Source: Verrucomicrobiota bacterium (lineage in GTDB: Bacteria > Verrucomicrobiota > Verrucomicrobiia > Chthoniobacterales > UBA10450). Taken from it: a stretch of DNA of 35,345 nt. A program made the translations under genes and the position numbers. The DNA lies in NCBI GenBank assembly GCA_003218305.1, contig QHMY01000043.1, positions 1 to 35,345 on the forward strand. The letters are read 5' to 3'. The notes below the pieces were generated by a model, which was not told where the DNA came from, ran no database searches, and worked only from the letters and a program-made list of their open reading frames with translations. Below, piece after piece: positions 5,687 to 14,578 of the stretch. Within the stretch, counting starts at the first letter, position 1; the number at the start of each line of letters is the position of its first letter.

Positions 5687-8600
5687 CTACCGGGTCGCTA
5701 CGACATCGCGACGGGGCTCGTCCGATTCGCCGGCAATCGCAAACTCCGCCTGGCGCGGCTTTTGTTCCCGCGCCTTCGAGCCGTTGCCATTGCCGTTCGA
5801 CGAAGTGCGAATGAGTTTCCCGTCGGCACCGCGGTCCGCGGAAAGCTTCATCCCGACCAGTTTGCTCACGCCGCGTTCTTCCATGGTGACGCCGTAGAGG
5901 ATGTCGGCCTTCGCGATGGTGCGCTTGTTGTGGGTGATGATGATGAACTGGCTTTGCGTAACGAAGCGGTCCAGGACGCGGATGAACCGGTTGATGTTGC
6001 TCTCGTCCAGCGGCGCGTCCATTTCGTCGAGGATGCAGAACGGGCTCGGTCGCACCATGTAGATCGCGAAGAGCAGCGCGACTGCGGTCATGGTCCGCTC
6101 GCCGCCGGAAAGCAGGGACACGGTCTGCAATTGTTTTCCGGGCGGCCTCGCGCTGATTTCGATCCCACAGTTGAGCGGATCGTTTTCATCCTGAAGCGTT
6201 AGATCGGCCCGTCCTCCGTCGAACAGTTCGCGGAACATCTCGCGGAAATTGATTTGCACCTGCGCAAAAGTCTCGGCGAACAATTTTTGGGTGGTGCTGT
6301 TGATCCGGGTGATGACGTCGAGTACCTCGCGGCGCGCCGCGATCAAATCGTTGTTTTGCGTTTCCAGGAAACCGTAACGCTCTTCGAGTTCATCGTATTC
6401 GCTAACTGCCTCGAGGTTAACCGGGCCCATATTGTCGAGCTGGCGGGTGAGGTCCGCGATGATTTGCTCCAGATTCCTGGTGTCTCCCTCGGGCGAGGGA
6501 GGGGCGAGCTCCCGCGAGCCCTCGGCGGGAAGCGATTCTTCCGACCCAGTTGGCGCCGCGGGAGCTCCGTTCTCCGCGCTGCCGCGTCGTTTCGTGAGGA
6601 CGCTCAGCGTTTTTTGAAAGGCGAAAGCGTCTGTGGTGAAGCTGCGCAGGTCGACCTGGTAACGGCGCATCACATGCTCCGCCAGATTCTCGATCCGCAA
6701 TTGGAGCTGTGTTTGGCGAACCTCCTGTTTGCCGCGGAGATCCCGTAAATCGTTCAACGAATCGCGCAGCGCGCGCACTTGAGTTTCCCGGTCAGTGACC
6801 GTTGCCAGCCTGGTGCTTCGTTCTTCCGCCAGCGCGGAAACGGTCTCGCCCGCCGCTTCCATCTCGGCGGTCTGGCGCAAAATCTTCGCTTCGGCTTCCT
6901 CGGATTCTTTCGCCTGCGCGGCCAGCCGATTCTGGTAGGTCGCGATGTCTCCGCGGCGCGCTGCCACAAGATCGGCGAGCTCCGTTTCGCGGGCGGCCAT
7001 CGGCTGGCGATGATTCACCAGGCTCTCGTGCCGTTGCCGCTCCGTTGCCACTGCGAGCCGCAACTCATTCAATTTCTCCGCCGCGTCTTCTTCCTGCGCC
7101 CTCGCATTTTCCCGCGCTTGTTCGGCGAGACTCTTTCGCTCCAATTCCTTTTCGAAGGTCGTCCGTTGCGACCGCAGCTCCGCTTCCAGTTGGGCGATCC
7201 CTTCGTCAGCGCTTCGAACCTGCTGTTCGAGCGTGCCTTTTTCAGCCTCAAGGCTCGCCAGCTTCTGCTCCGCGTCTTGGACTGCCCGTTCCGAGGAGAG
7301 AACCTGAACACTGGCCTGGGAATGATTTTGTTGAGCCGCCTCGTGGCTCAGCCGGGCCTCTTCCACTGCCTCCATTCCGGCGTCGAGGCGCTTTTGAATA
7401 CTGTCGCGCTGGTCGATCAGGGTCTGCCGTTCCATGTCGAGCGTCTCGCGCTCCCGCGACAGATCGGTCAAAATGGCCTTGCGCCCGAGAAGCGAATCGC
7501 TCGCGGTGCTGGTGCTGCCACCGAAAATGATTCCCTCCGCGGAAACAAACTCGCCGCCAAGCGTGGCATATTGAAAATGACCGCCCTGTTTCTTTAACTC
7601 GAGGGCCGTGGCGAGATCGGCGACAATCGCCACGTCGCGCAAAACGTTCCGAACAATTGGCTGCAACGCCTCGGGGGCGTCGACTTTTTCGATCGCCCAA
7701 CTCAGCGCGCCCTTCGGCAGTTTTGAGGGCTTGTGATCGGGAAGGTCTGGTGACCACTCAGAAATCGCGAGGGCAGCCTGCCCCGCCTTGTCCTGCTGGA
7801 GCGTCTGGAAAATTTCTGCGGCCATCTCGGCCTTATTCAACACTACCGCGTGCATGGCGCGTCCGAAGGCCGCCTCGAGCGCGGGAACAAACTCGCGATC
7901 GACATTCAAGTTCGCCACGAGAGCGCCGCCCAGCGCTGGCCGGATCCGGTCGGGATCGTTCAATCCCTTCAAGACCGCTTGCGAGCCTGTCTCCAGTCCT
8001 TCGCCTTCTTCGGTCATCTGGCGCAGGACTTCCAGGCGCGCCTGTTTCTCCGCGATCACCCGATCGACTCCTGCAATCTCTTTTTCCGCCTGGGCGAGGT
8101 CCGACTGGTGCTGCCGCTGCTGTTCTTCCGACTCCTGCAAGGTCTGTCGCAGCTTTTCCGCCGTCTGACGGTCGTTTTCCATCGCCGCCCGGGTGCGGGC
8201 GAACTCGGCGCGGACTTCCTCTACGCGGCCTTTCTCTTCGTCAATCACGCGGCTCAGCTCGGAGATTCGCGCCGCCGTGGCGTCGCGTCGCGCGGTTACG
8301 CCGCTCAAATCATTCTGAAAGGCGGTGATTTTGGCTTCAAATTTTGAAAGCGAGAGATGGAGCGCCTGCAATTCCTCTTCGCGGTGCGCCCGCTCGGTCC
8401 GTCCCGCCCGCAAGGTCTCGGTGAGCTGTTCGACTTCGTTTTCCTTCGTCTTGAGAAGCTGATTGGTCCTGGCAATGAGCGCATCGGCTTCCTGTAATTG
8501 CGACGCCTGCTCGGTCCGTTTAGCCTCGGCGGCGGCGATGTCGCTTTCATAGCGTTCGATCAATTCGCCGAGCTCCTGCGCTCTCTGCCGGTTGAAATCG

Positions 8601-9511
8601 ATCCGGTTGCGCAGGGCTGCTGTTTCGCTTTGGAGCCGCTGCACCTCCGCCCGGGCGTCGCCGATGCGACCGTCGAGTTCCCCCAGGTCTCCGCGCTTGG
8701 CGGAGAGTTCGTTTTCGCTCTCCTCGATTTTGGCGTGAGCCTGCGCCGCCGCTTTTTCAAGACGCGATACCTCCGCGCGACCCTGTTCCGCTTCGGCTTC
8801 GAGCGCATTCAGCTGTTGATGCGAATGATGCGTGTCGAGCACTTGGAGGTCTGCCAGCAAAGTCTGGTAGCGGCGTGCCTTTCCCGCCTGCCGCTGGAGC
8901 GAACCGATCTGGCGTTTGACTTCCTTAATGATGTCGCCAATGCGCAGAAGATTCGCCTCGGTCGCCTCCAATTTGCGGAGCGCCTCGCGTTTTTGCGTTT
9001 TGTATTTGGTGATGCCGGCGGCTTCTTCAAAGACCGCGCGCCGATCTTCCGGCCGCGAGCTGAGAATCAGATCGATCTTGCCCTGCTCCATGATGGAGTA
9101 GGCGGTCCGGCCCACGCCGGTGTCAGCGAACAAACTTTGAATGTCGCGCAGCCGGCAGACGGTTTTGTTTAGCAGGTATTCGGAATTCCCGTCGCGATAA
9201 ACGCGCCGAGTTACGCGAACGTCGTGCCAGTCCACGCCGAGTTCGCTTTCGCAGTTGGTGAAGGTCAATGAAACCTCGCCGAATCCGACGGCCTTGCGCG
9301 TCTCGGTTCCGTTGAAAATAACGTCCGCCATTTCGCCACCGCGGAGTGCCTTGGCCGATTGTTCGCCGAGAACCCAGCGAACGGCATCGAGCACGTTCGA
9401 TTTGCCGCAACCGTTCGGCCCGACGATGGCGGTCACGCCTTCGTGGAACTCAAAGAGGGTTTTATCCGCGAATGACTTGAAGCCGACGAGTTCGAGCGAT
9501 TGAAGATGCAT
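5687..9511 (-). CDS. smc: Chromosome segregation protein SMC
   Basis: 1274 residues. Walker A GPNGCGKSN is at residues 31-39, followed by the Q-loop region YSIMEQGKIDLILSSRPEDRR. Long coiled coils run from about 170 to 500 and 680 to 950. The hinge is at about 510-670 (GGALVANLNVDREF to EGIIFGGSTS). The C-terminal head has LLSGGERTM at about 1131 and Walker B FCILDEMDAPLDE at about 1157. SMC dimers with ScpA/ScpB compact and segregate the chromosome. A Pro/Glu/Ser-rich stretch at about 980-1003, before the C-terminal head, is encoded by an inverted-repeat insertion (6506-6567). The C-terminal tail after the head is Asn/Gly- and charge-rich. The protein is somewhat longer than the typical 1150-1200 residues. 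Confidence 0.97.
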   Translation of the reverse strand: MHLQSLELVGFKSFADKTLFEFHEGVTAIVGPNGCGKSNVLDAVRWVLGEQSAKALRGGEMADVIFNGTETRKAVGFGEVSLTFTNCESELGVDWHDVRVTRRVYRDGNSEYLLNKTVCRLRDIQSLFADTGVGRTAYSIMEQGKIDLILSSRPEDRRAVFEEAAGITKYKTQKREALRKLEATEANLLRIGDIIKEVKRQIGSLQRQAGKARRYQTLLADLQVLDTHHSHQQLNALEAEAEQGRAEVSRLEKAAAQAHAKIEESENELSAKRGDLGELDGRIGDARAEVQRLQSETAALRNRIDFNRQRAQELGELIERYESDIAAAEAKRTEQASQLQEADALIARTNQLLKTKENEVEQLTETLRAGRTERAHREEELQALHLSLSKFEAKITAFQNDLSGVTARRDATAARISELSRVIDEEKGRVEEVRAEFARTRAAMENDRQTAEKLRQTLQESEEQQRQHQSDLAQAEKEIAGVDRVIAEKQARLEVLRQMTEEGEGLETGSQAVLKGLNDPDRIRPALGGALVANLNVDREFVPALEAAFGRAMHAVVLNKAEMAAEIFQTLQQDKAGQAALAISEWSPDLPDHKPSKLPKGALSWAIEKVDAPEALQPIVRNVLRDVAIVADLATALELKKQGGHFQYATLGGEFVSAEGIIFGGSTSTASDSLLGRKAILTDLSRERETLDMERQTLIDQRDSIQKRLDAGMEAVEEARLSHEAAQQNHSQASVQVLSSERAVQDAEQKLASLEAEKGTLEQQVRSADEGIAQLEAELRSQRTTFEKELERKSLAEQARENARAQEEDAAEKLNELRLAVATERQRHESLVNHRQPMAARETELADLVAARRGDIATYQNRLAAQAKESEEAEAKILRQTAEMEAAGETVSALAEERSTRLATVTDRETQVRALRDSLNDLRDLRGKQEVRQTQLQLRIENLAEHVMRRYQVDLRSFTTDAFAFQKTLSVLTKRRGSAENGAPAAPTGSEESLPAEGSRELAPPSPEGDTRNLEQIIADLTRQLDNMGPVNLEAVSEYDELEERYGFLETQNNDLIAARREVLDVITRINSTTQKLFAETFAQVQINFREMFRELFDGGRADLTLQDENDPLNCGIEISARPPGKQLQTVSLLSGGERTMTAVALLFAIYMVRPSPFCILDEMDAPLDESNINRFIRVLDRFVTQSQFIIITHNKRTIAKADILYGVTMEERGVSKLVGMKLSADRGADGKLIRTSSNGNGNGSKAREQKPRQAEFAIAGESDEPRRDVVATR
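6506..6567. repeat. Inverted-repeat insertion inside smc
   Basis: GAGCTCCCGCG at 6506-6516 and its exact complement CGCGGGAGCTC at 6557-6567 enclose 40 bases. The segment encodes a Pro/Ser/Glu-rich patch (residues about 982-1002) between coiled coil and C-terminal head, not expected from the SMC family. The frame is kept. Confidence 0.65.
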
Positions 9512-9641
9512 GGGATCGGCCGGTGGCCGTTATGTCCCATTAACCGCCAATCCTCGCCCAGTGACAAGGAAAATAATACCATTTGCAGCGGGGAGGCCCC
9601 CCGGAGGCACAACATATAGTGCCGGAGCCTGTTGCAGCCGG

Positions 9642-10952
9642 CTAGCCCAGGTCGCCCTCGCTGGTTAGCATGCGTATCCCATACCACGCCGAAGCGACCA
9701 CCAGGACGAGCGCTGCCACCCCAAATTCGGGGAGGGTCGCGTGCCACAAGATCCAAAGCACGATCGCGACGGCGAGGAACGGTATGACTTTGTCGCCGGG
9801 GATGGAGAAGGGTTTCCCATCCGAAACCACGTTTCGGCGGACCAGCTCAAACGCCGCCGAGCAGCAAAAAAGATAAAGGAGCAACGCCGCAATGTTTGAG
9901 AGGACCGCGAGATATTGGAAGGTGCTGCTGACGGATATCGCGCAGGCGATGATCGCATGCACGATGATCGCAATGTGCGGAGTCCGGAAACGCGGATGGA
10001 CCGCCGCCATTTTCGCGGGAAGAATTCCATTTCGCCCGAAAGCGTAAAGGGTCCGGGGCGAGCCGAGGATGTCGCCGCTGACGTAGCCGAAAGCGGAGAT
10101 AACCGTGCCCACCAAAATGATCGTTCGTCCCGCGTTGCCAAGAAAACGCGACGCCGCCTCAGCCAGAGGCGCGTCGACAAACTTCGAGAGCTCGGTTCCC
10201 AGAACGCCCTGGGCCACCAGTTGAATCGCGATGTAAAGCGCGGTCGTGATCGCGAGCGCGAGAAAAATCGATCGCGGCACCGTGCGTGACGGATTTTTCA
10301 CTTCACCGCTTGGGACGAGCGCGAGTTCGATTCCCATGAAGGCGAAGATGAGCAGCAAAACGGTTTTGCCTATGGCATCGCCTCCCGGCCAGACCGACCA
10401 TCCCAATGCCGCCGGGTGGATGAAGAAAATTCCCACGGCAATGAAGAGAAGTATCGGCAGGAGTTTCGCGATGGTCATCGTGGCGACGGTGCCGGCGCCG
10501 GCGCGCACCCCGCGAATGTTGATGAGGGCGAGCCCGGCGAAAATCAGGACGAGAACCAGGAAGCGCCCGATGCCTCCCTGCACGACTGGGAAAATCACGG
10601 CGACCGAAGCGACGATGGCGCTCGCCACCCCCGCGACGGCGAGAACGTTGGTCAGCCACAGCAAGACGCCGGCGAGAAAGCCGATGTAGGAGCCGAAAGC
10701 GACTTCCACATAGGCATAGAGGCCGCCGGTGAGGGAGACGCGGCTTCCAGCGATGGCGAACGACGTGACAACCAACACCATCACCACGGCGCAGATGACA
10801 TAGGCGATCGGAGCGGCGGCGCCTAAACCGGCGGCGACCACCGCGGGCAACACGAAAATCCCCGCGCCAATCGTTGCGTTAACGATGCTCGCGGTGAGCG
10901 TCGGGACCCCGAGCGCGCGAATTAATTTCTCGTCGTGCTCTTTCGCGGCCAT
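9642..10952 (-). CDS. APC-superfamily amino acid permease
   Basis: 436 residues, with about twelve hydrophobic segments. The first carries the APC signature GAGIF (residues 29-33 in NATIGAGIFVLPAV), and later segments include GGLYAYVEVAFGSYIGFLAG and AFMGIELALVPSGEVKNPSRTVPRSIFLAL, typical of amino acid-polyamine-organocation transporters. It is an inner-membrane transporter whose substrate cannot be told. I start at the ATG at 10952. The frame extends to a TTG at 10994, but the added residues are not membrane-like and the ATG begins the usual short cytoplasmic tail. It is divergent from the M20 peptidase gene, with 84 bases between starts, so transport and breakdown of peptides or amino acids may be linked. 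Confidence 0.9.
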   Translation of the reverse strand: MAAKEHDEKLIRALGVPTLTASIVNATIGAGIFVLPAVVAAGLGAAAPIAYVICAVVMVLVVTSFAIAGSRVSLTGGLYAYVEVAFGSYIGFLAGVLLWLTNVLAVAGVASAIVASVAVIFPVVQGGIGRFLVLVLIFAGLALINIRGVRAGAGTVATMTIAKLLPILLFIAVGIFFIHPAALGWSVWPGGDAIGKTVLLLIFAFMGIELALVPSGEVKNPSRTVPRSIFLALAITTALYIAIQLVAQGVLGTELSKFVDAPLAEAASRFLGNAGRTIILVGTVISAFGYVSGDILGSPRTLYAFGRNGILPAKMAAVHPRFRTPHIAIIVHAIIACAISVSSTFQYLAVLSNIAALLLYLFCCSAAFELVRRNVVSDGKPFSIPGDKVIPFLAVAIVLWILWHATLPEFGVAALVLVVASAWYGIRMLTSEGDLG

Positions 10953-11036
10953 GCCCGGAGGCTCTGTCACCGTGACGTGCGGCGCAACGCGCAAATCGCA
11001 GGCGGAACCAGAAAAGTTGGTTTAACCTTTTCGACC

Positions 11037-12374
11037 ATGCGCGCCAATCATCTTGAAGAGTATTATGCTTTCCTCAAATTCCCCAGCGTTTCCACCGATG
11101 CCGACTATGCGGACAAGGTGACGGAATGCGCCCATTGGCTCGTGGAGAAACTGGAAGGAATCGGGCTGGAGACCACGCTTTGTCCGACCCCGGGCCATCC
11201 GGTGGTCTGGGCGAAAAACAAGCATCAGCCGGGGCGACGCACCGTCATGATTTACGGCCACTACGATGTGCAGCCGCCTGATCCGCTCGATCTCTGGGAT
11301 TCGCCGCCGTTCGATCCAGTCTTAAAAAACGGCTACGTTTTCGCGCGGGGCGCCACTGACAACAAGGGGCAGATTCTCTCGCACATTTTCGGCGTGCAGG
11401 AGGCGCTCGAGCAACACGGTGATCTCCCGGTTAACCTCCATTTCGTTATCGAGGGCGAGGAAGAAATCGGCAGCGGCAACCTGGGAAATTTTCTTTCGGA
11501 GAACAAGGAAGCGCTGAAGTGCGATGTCGTGGTGGTTTCCGATACCGGAATGGTGGCAAAGGGAATGCCGACGTTGAGCTACGGTTTGCGCGGGGTGACT
11601 GCGCTGGAGATCAAGGTAACCGGCGCGAAGATGGACCTGCACTCGGGAGTATTCGGCGGCTCAGTCGCGAATCCGATTACCGCGCTGGCGCGCTTGCTCG
11701 CGACGCTGCACGACGACAAAGGTCACGTCGCGATCAAAGGGTTCTACGACAAGGTGAAGCCGTTGGAAGATTGGGAGCGCAAAGCCTGGCGCGAATTGCC
11801 GATTGACGGCGATGAGGAAATCCTCAAGGAAACCGGCTCGCCGGCTCTGTTTGGCGAAGAGGGTTACAGCACCCTCGAGCGAATCTGGGGGCGACCGACG
11901 GCCGAGATCAACGGCATCGGCGGCGGTTATCAGGGGGTCGGAACCAAGACTGTTATCGGGAGTCATGCGATGGCCAAGCTGACATTTCGTCTCGTGCCGA
12001 ACCAGGACGGCGACGAGATCCTGAACCTTGCGGTCGCACATTTGGAAAAGCATTTGCCGCCGGGGGTGACGATGGAAATTACGCGCGGTCACAGCGGACC
12101 GTGGTATCTGACCGACCCTCATTCCGCGGTGGGGAAGGCGGCGCAGCGCGCGTTGCGTGAAGCGTTCGGCAAGGAACCGGCGCTCATTCGCGAGGGCGGG
12201 AGCATTCCGATCGTCTCGCAATTTCGCTCAATTCTTGGAGTCGAGACGCTCCTTCTCGGTCTGGCTCTGCCGGATTGTCGCGCGCACTCGCCGAACGAGA
12301 ACTTCCCGCTCGAAAACATGGACGCCGGCATTCGGCTGAACAAGGCGGTCCTGGCCGAGCTGGCGAAGGGGTAA
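11037..12374 (+). CDS. M20 family metallopeptidase (dipeptidase-like)
   Basis: 445 residues. The metal ligands of the M20 family are visible: His75 and Asp77 in IYGHYDVQP, Asp108 in ARGATDNKGQ (bridging), Glu141/Glu142 in VIEGEEEIGSGN (catalytic base and ligand), and a late His in RAHSPNE. A dimerisation (lid) insertion begins near YGLRGVTALEIKVTG and DLHSGVFGG. It resembles the CNDP/dipeptidase branch (WDSPPFDP, HSPNE). The start at 11037 is chosen because the upstream frame extension shares no family features. It is a cytoplasmic hydrolase of dipeptides or related amides, and the exact substrate is unknown. A family B repeat follows 14 bases after the stop. Confidence 0.92.
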   Translation: MRANHLEEYYAFLKFPSVSTDADYADKVTECAHWLVEKLEGIGLETTLCPTPGHPVVWAKNKHQPGRRTVMIYGHYDVQPPDPLDLWDSPPFDPVLKNGYVFARGATDNKGQILSHIFGVQEALEQHGDLPVNLHFVIEGEEEIGSGNLGNFLSENKEALKCDVVVVSDTGMVAKGMPTLSYGLRGVTALEIKVTGAKMDLHSGVFGGSVANPITALARLLATLHDDKGHVAIKGFYDKVKPLEDWERKAWRELPIDGDEEILKETGSPALFGEEGYSTLERIWGRPTAEINGIGGGYQGVGTKTVIGSHAMAKLTFRLVPNQDGDEILNLAVAHLEKHLPPGVTMEITRGHSGPWYLTDPHSAVGKAAQRALREAFGKEPALIREGGSIPIVSQFRSILGVETLLLGLALPDCRAHSPNENFPLENMDAGIRLNKAVLAELAKG

Positions 12375-12388
12375 GCGGTCTCAATCGT

Positions 12389-12479
12389 GTCATCCCGAGC
12401 GGAGCGAAGCAAAGTCGAGGGACCCCGTGGAAAGTCGATCGACCCTCCGCGGGCTTCCTCGACTTCGCTCGGAATGACA
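12389..12479. repeat. Family B inverted repeat, copy 3
   Basis: It begins GTCATCCCGAGCGGAGCG and ends GACTTCGCTCGGAATGACA, with inner arms GGGACCCCGTGG and CGCGGGCTTCC. It fills the gap between the M20 peptidase and the NlpC/P60 gene and ends at the base before the chosen ATG of the latter. Confidence 0.85.
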
Positions 12480-13607
12480 ATGAGATGGCGCACAGTCGCC
12501 CTTGGATTCGCGGCCCTCGCCGGTCTAGCCATCCTGACAAACTTCGCCGCTCCCGCGCCCGCCGAGGAGTCGTTGGGCAGCAAGGTTAAGAAAATCTTCG
12601 CTCCGACGCCGACCCCGGCGCCGCGGAAGCATCACAAGAGCTCGACTAAGAAAAAAGAGGAAGCGGAAAAATCGCCGACCCCCAAACCCTCGCCCACGCC
12701 GGAAAAATCCCCGTCACCTTCTTCGTCGAAGAAAACGAAATCGACCGCGAGTCCCACCCCGACTGATGAGCCCGAGCCAAGCGCCTCCGCTTCCTCGAAG
12801 AAGAAAAAATCTTCCCCAATGCCGGAGCCCGACTCTTCATCCAGCGCTTCTTCCAAGAAAAAGAAAAAATCTTCGCCGACGCCAGATTCATCCCCAAGCG
12901 CTTCTCCGAAGAAAAAACGCAAGTCTTCCAAGTCGCCAACGCCTGAACCCGAGGAATCGCCAGAACCTTCGCCGGGCTCGACTGAGACGCCCGGGCCGGA
13001 TGAAACGCCGAGCGTCACACCGTCCCCTGCGCCCAAGAAGAAAGGAGCGCCCGCCACTATCCCGGCCAGCGAAATTTCGGGTTATGACAAGTATCCGGAA
13101 AAGGTGCGGCAGATTATCGACACGGCGCTCGAACTCACGAAGCGGAACCTTGATTACAAGTACGGTTCAGCCGATCCCGCGAGCGGGGGGATGGATTGTT
13201 CCGGTTTCGTGGTTTACGTGCTGACGCAGAATGGCATTCCCGATGTGCCGCGCGATTCGAGCCAGCAATATGTCTGGTTGCGCAAGGCGGGAAATTTCAA
13301 GGCGGTGAACAGCCGGCAGGAGGACACATTCGAGCTCGATGAGCTTGTTCCCGGCGATCTTCTTTTCTGGACCGGCACCTACAGTATCGAGCGCGACCCT
13401 CCAATTACGCATGCGATGATTTATCTCGGCCGGGAGAAAGGGACGAACCACCGCATCATGGTGGGCGCCAGCGACGGCCGGACCTACAAGGGCGAGTCGC
13501 GTTACGGCGTCAGCGTGTTCGATTTCAAGATTCCGCGTCCCGCCAAGACGGAGGAGGGCAGGACCAGCCCCAGCTTTATTGGCTACGGCCATATCCCGGG
13601 GCTGTAA
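12480..13607 (+). CDS. Secreted NlpC/P60 cysteine hydrolase with a long Lys/Ser/Pro-rich linker
   Basis: 375 residues. The N-terminus is a signal peptide (MRWRTVALGFAALAGLAIL, likely cleaved after APA). Residues about 35-195 are a low-complexity spacer of SKKKK, PTP and PEP blocks, strongly basic with acidic patches. The C-terminal NlpC/P60 domain has Cys240 in GGMDCSGFVVYVL and His311 in ITHAMIYLG, the catalytic pair of peptidoglycan endopeptidases. It probably cleaves peptidoglycan stem peptides in the periplasm or cell wall, and the basic linker could bind or span an anionic envelope polymer (inference). The open frame runs back into the family B repeat. I use the ATG right after the repeat, and the ATG at 12474 inside the repeat is equally in frame. 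No clear Shine-Dalgarno. Confidence 0.9.
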   Translation: MRWRTVALGFAALAGLAILTNFAAPAPAEESLGSKVKKIFAPTPTPAPRKHHKSSTKKKEEAEKSPTPKPSPTPEKSPSPSSSKKTKSTASPTPTDEPEPSASASSKKKKSSPMPEPDSSSSASSKKKKKSSPTPDSSPSASPKKKRKSSKSPTPEPEESPEPSPGSTETPGPDETPSVTPSPAPKKKGAPATIPASEISGYDKYPEKVRQIIDTALELTKRNLDYKYGSADPASGGMDCSGFVVYVLTQNGIPDVPRDSSQQYVWLRKAGNFKAVNSRQEDTFELDELVPGDLLFWTGTYSIERDPPITHAMIYLGREKGTNHRIMVGASDGRTYKGESRYGVSVFDFKIPRPAKTEEGRTSPSFIGYGHIPGL

Positions 13608-13618
13608 GTGTTCCTAAA

Positions 13619-13678
13619 CAAGGAGCGGCGGTCTCCAGTCCGCCGTCTGCGGGCGGTTTGTAAACCGCCCCTCCTTGG
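13619..13678. repeat. Family D inverted repeat, copy 1
   Basis: CAAGGAGCGGCGGTCTCCAG and GCGGTTTGTAAACCGCCCC with a terminal CTCCTTGG. The ends (CAAGGAG/CTCCTTG) are complementary and the inner half is a near-perfect palindrome (GGCGGTTTGTAAACCGCC). The second copy is at 14579-14644. This copy lies between two convergent genes. Confidence 0.9.
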
Positions 13679-13687
13679 TTTGCGGCG

Positions 13688-13870
13688 TTACCGCTCCATG
13701 GGCGTGGGCGACACGAGCGGAGATAGTTCTGGAGCCGAGCGCGGCGCCTCATTGAGCCGCATTTCTCGGTGATGCCCGATCCAGGCTCCAGCCACAAGCG
13801 CAACCACAACGAAGATCACCAACCGCTGCTCGGCCGGGGTGAGAACAAATATCCCAAAGAAGCGCTTCAC
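13688..13870 (-). CDS. Small single-pass membrane protein overlapping the queC stop
   Basis: 60 residues from a GTG at 13870, whose GTGA overlaps the TGA stop of queC (13867-13869). This is the pattern of translational coupling. The sequence has a short basic N-terminus, [11 protein letters not shown] leading into a hydrophobic segment of about 15-18 residues ([13 protein letters not shown]), then a His/Arg patch and a Pro/Ser-rich tail. The [13 protein letters not shown]-plus-membrane-segment shape recalls the N-terminal part of ComEA-like proteins, but no helix-hairpin-helix follows. Function unknown. A longer reading from 13981 would overlap queC by 115 bases and I reject it. Confidence 0.5.
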   Translation of the reverse strand: MKRFFGIFVLTPAEQRLVIFVVVALVAGAWIGHHREMRLNEAPRSAPELSPLVSPTPMER

Positions 13871-14541
13871 GTCGCGTAGGGTATCGGGTCCTTTATTCCA
13901 GCCTGGCGGAAGCCCTCCAATCGGATCCGGCATGAATCGCACTGGCCGCACGCGAGTGAGTCGGAGGTCGGATCGTAACAACTTCTCGTCAGCGAAAAAT
14001 CGACGCCGAGCTCCATGCCTTTTTGGATGATTTGCGCCTTCGACATTTCGAGGAGCGGCGCGTGAATGTGGAAACCCGCCCCTTCCACGCCAGCTTTCGT
14101 GGCCACGTTCGCCAAGGCTTCAAACGCCGAGATGAATTCGGGCCGGCAATCCGGGTACCCGCTGTAGTCGACCGCATTCGCGCCGATGAAAATATCTGCG
14201 GCCTCGAGCACTTCGCACCAGGCCAGGGCGTAGGAGAGGAAAATGGTGTTTCGGGCGGGGACGTAGGTGATTGGGATGCCCGTCGCGCCGCCGGAATTTT
14301 TTGGGACCGGGATTTCAGCCGTCAGGGCCGACCCGCCGAAAACGCGCAGGTCGATCTGAGCCACGCGGTGTTCGCGTACGCCGAGGAACGCCGCCACGCG
14401 CCGGGCCGCCGCTATCTCGAGGTGGTGTCGTTGACCATAATCGAACGACAGAGCGTAGGCTTCGAAGCCGCCCTGGTTCGAAAGGGCGAGCGTCGTGGCC
14501 GAATCGAGCCCGCCGCTGAGAAGCACGACCGCGCGCTTCAT
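13867..14541 (-). CDS. queC: 7-cyano-7-deazaguanine synthase QueC
   Basis: 224 residues, normal length. The PP-loop SGGLDS (residues 9-14) binds ATP, and [14 protein letters not shown] is a conserved block. The C-terminal four-Cys zinc site is visible as [18 protein letters not shown]. It converts 7-carboxy-7-deazaguanine plus ammonia to preQ0 with ATP in the cytoplasm, the step before QueF. queF lies 192 bases upstream on the same strand with a family D and a family E repeat between, and a small membrane protein gene overlaps the queC stop. QueD and QueE are not in the window. Confidence 0.96.
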   Translation of the reverse strand: MKRAVVLLSGGLDSATTLALSNQGGFEAYALSFDYGQRHHLEIAAARRVAAFLGVREHRVAQIDLRVFGGSALTAEIPVPKNSGGATGIPITYVPARNTIFLSYALAWCEVLEAADIFIGANAVDYSGYPDCRPEFISAFEALANVATKAGVEGAGFHIHAPLLEMSKAQIIQKGMELGVDFSLTRSCYDPTSDSLACGQCDSCRIRLEGFRQAGIKDPIPYAT

Positions 14542-14578
14542 TGGTCAGGTGGAGACGGCTCGCTGGAGTGTCCGCCCC

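Noticed and set aside
6779-7597. Plus-strand frames opposite smc
   Set aside because: They follow the codon pattern of smc in reverse and have no recognisable domain.
9512-9641. Possible terminator or repeat between the permease and smc
   Set aside because: GGCAC/GTGCC and CCGG pairs are present, but the stem is broken and there is no T-run, so I cannot support a feature.
12387-12476. N-terminal extension of the NlpC/P60 protein
   Set aside because: It is a translation of the family B repeat and would bury the signal peptide.
13688-13981. 97-residue version of the small membrane protein
   Set aside because: It would overlap queC by 115 bases in another frame, and the added residues have no hydrophobic or family pattern.
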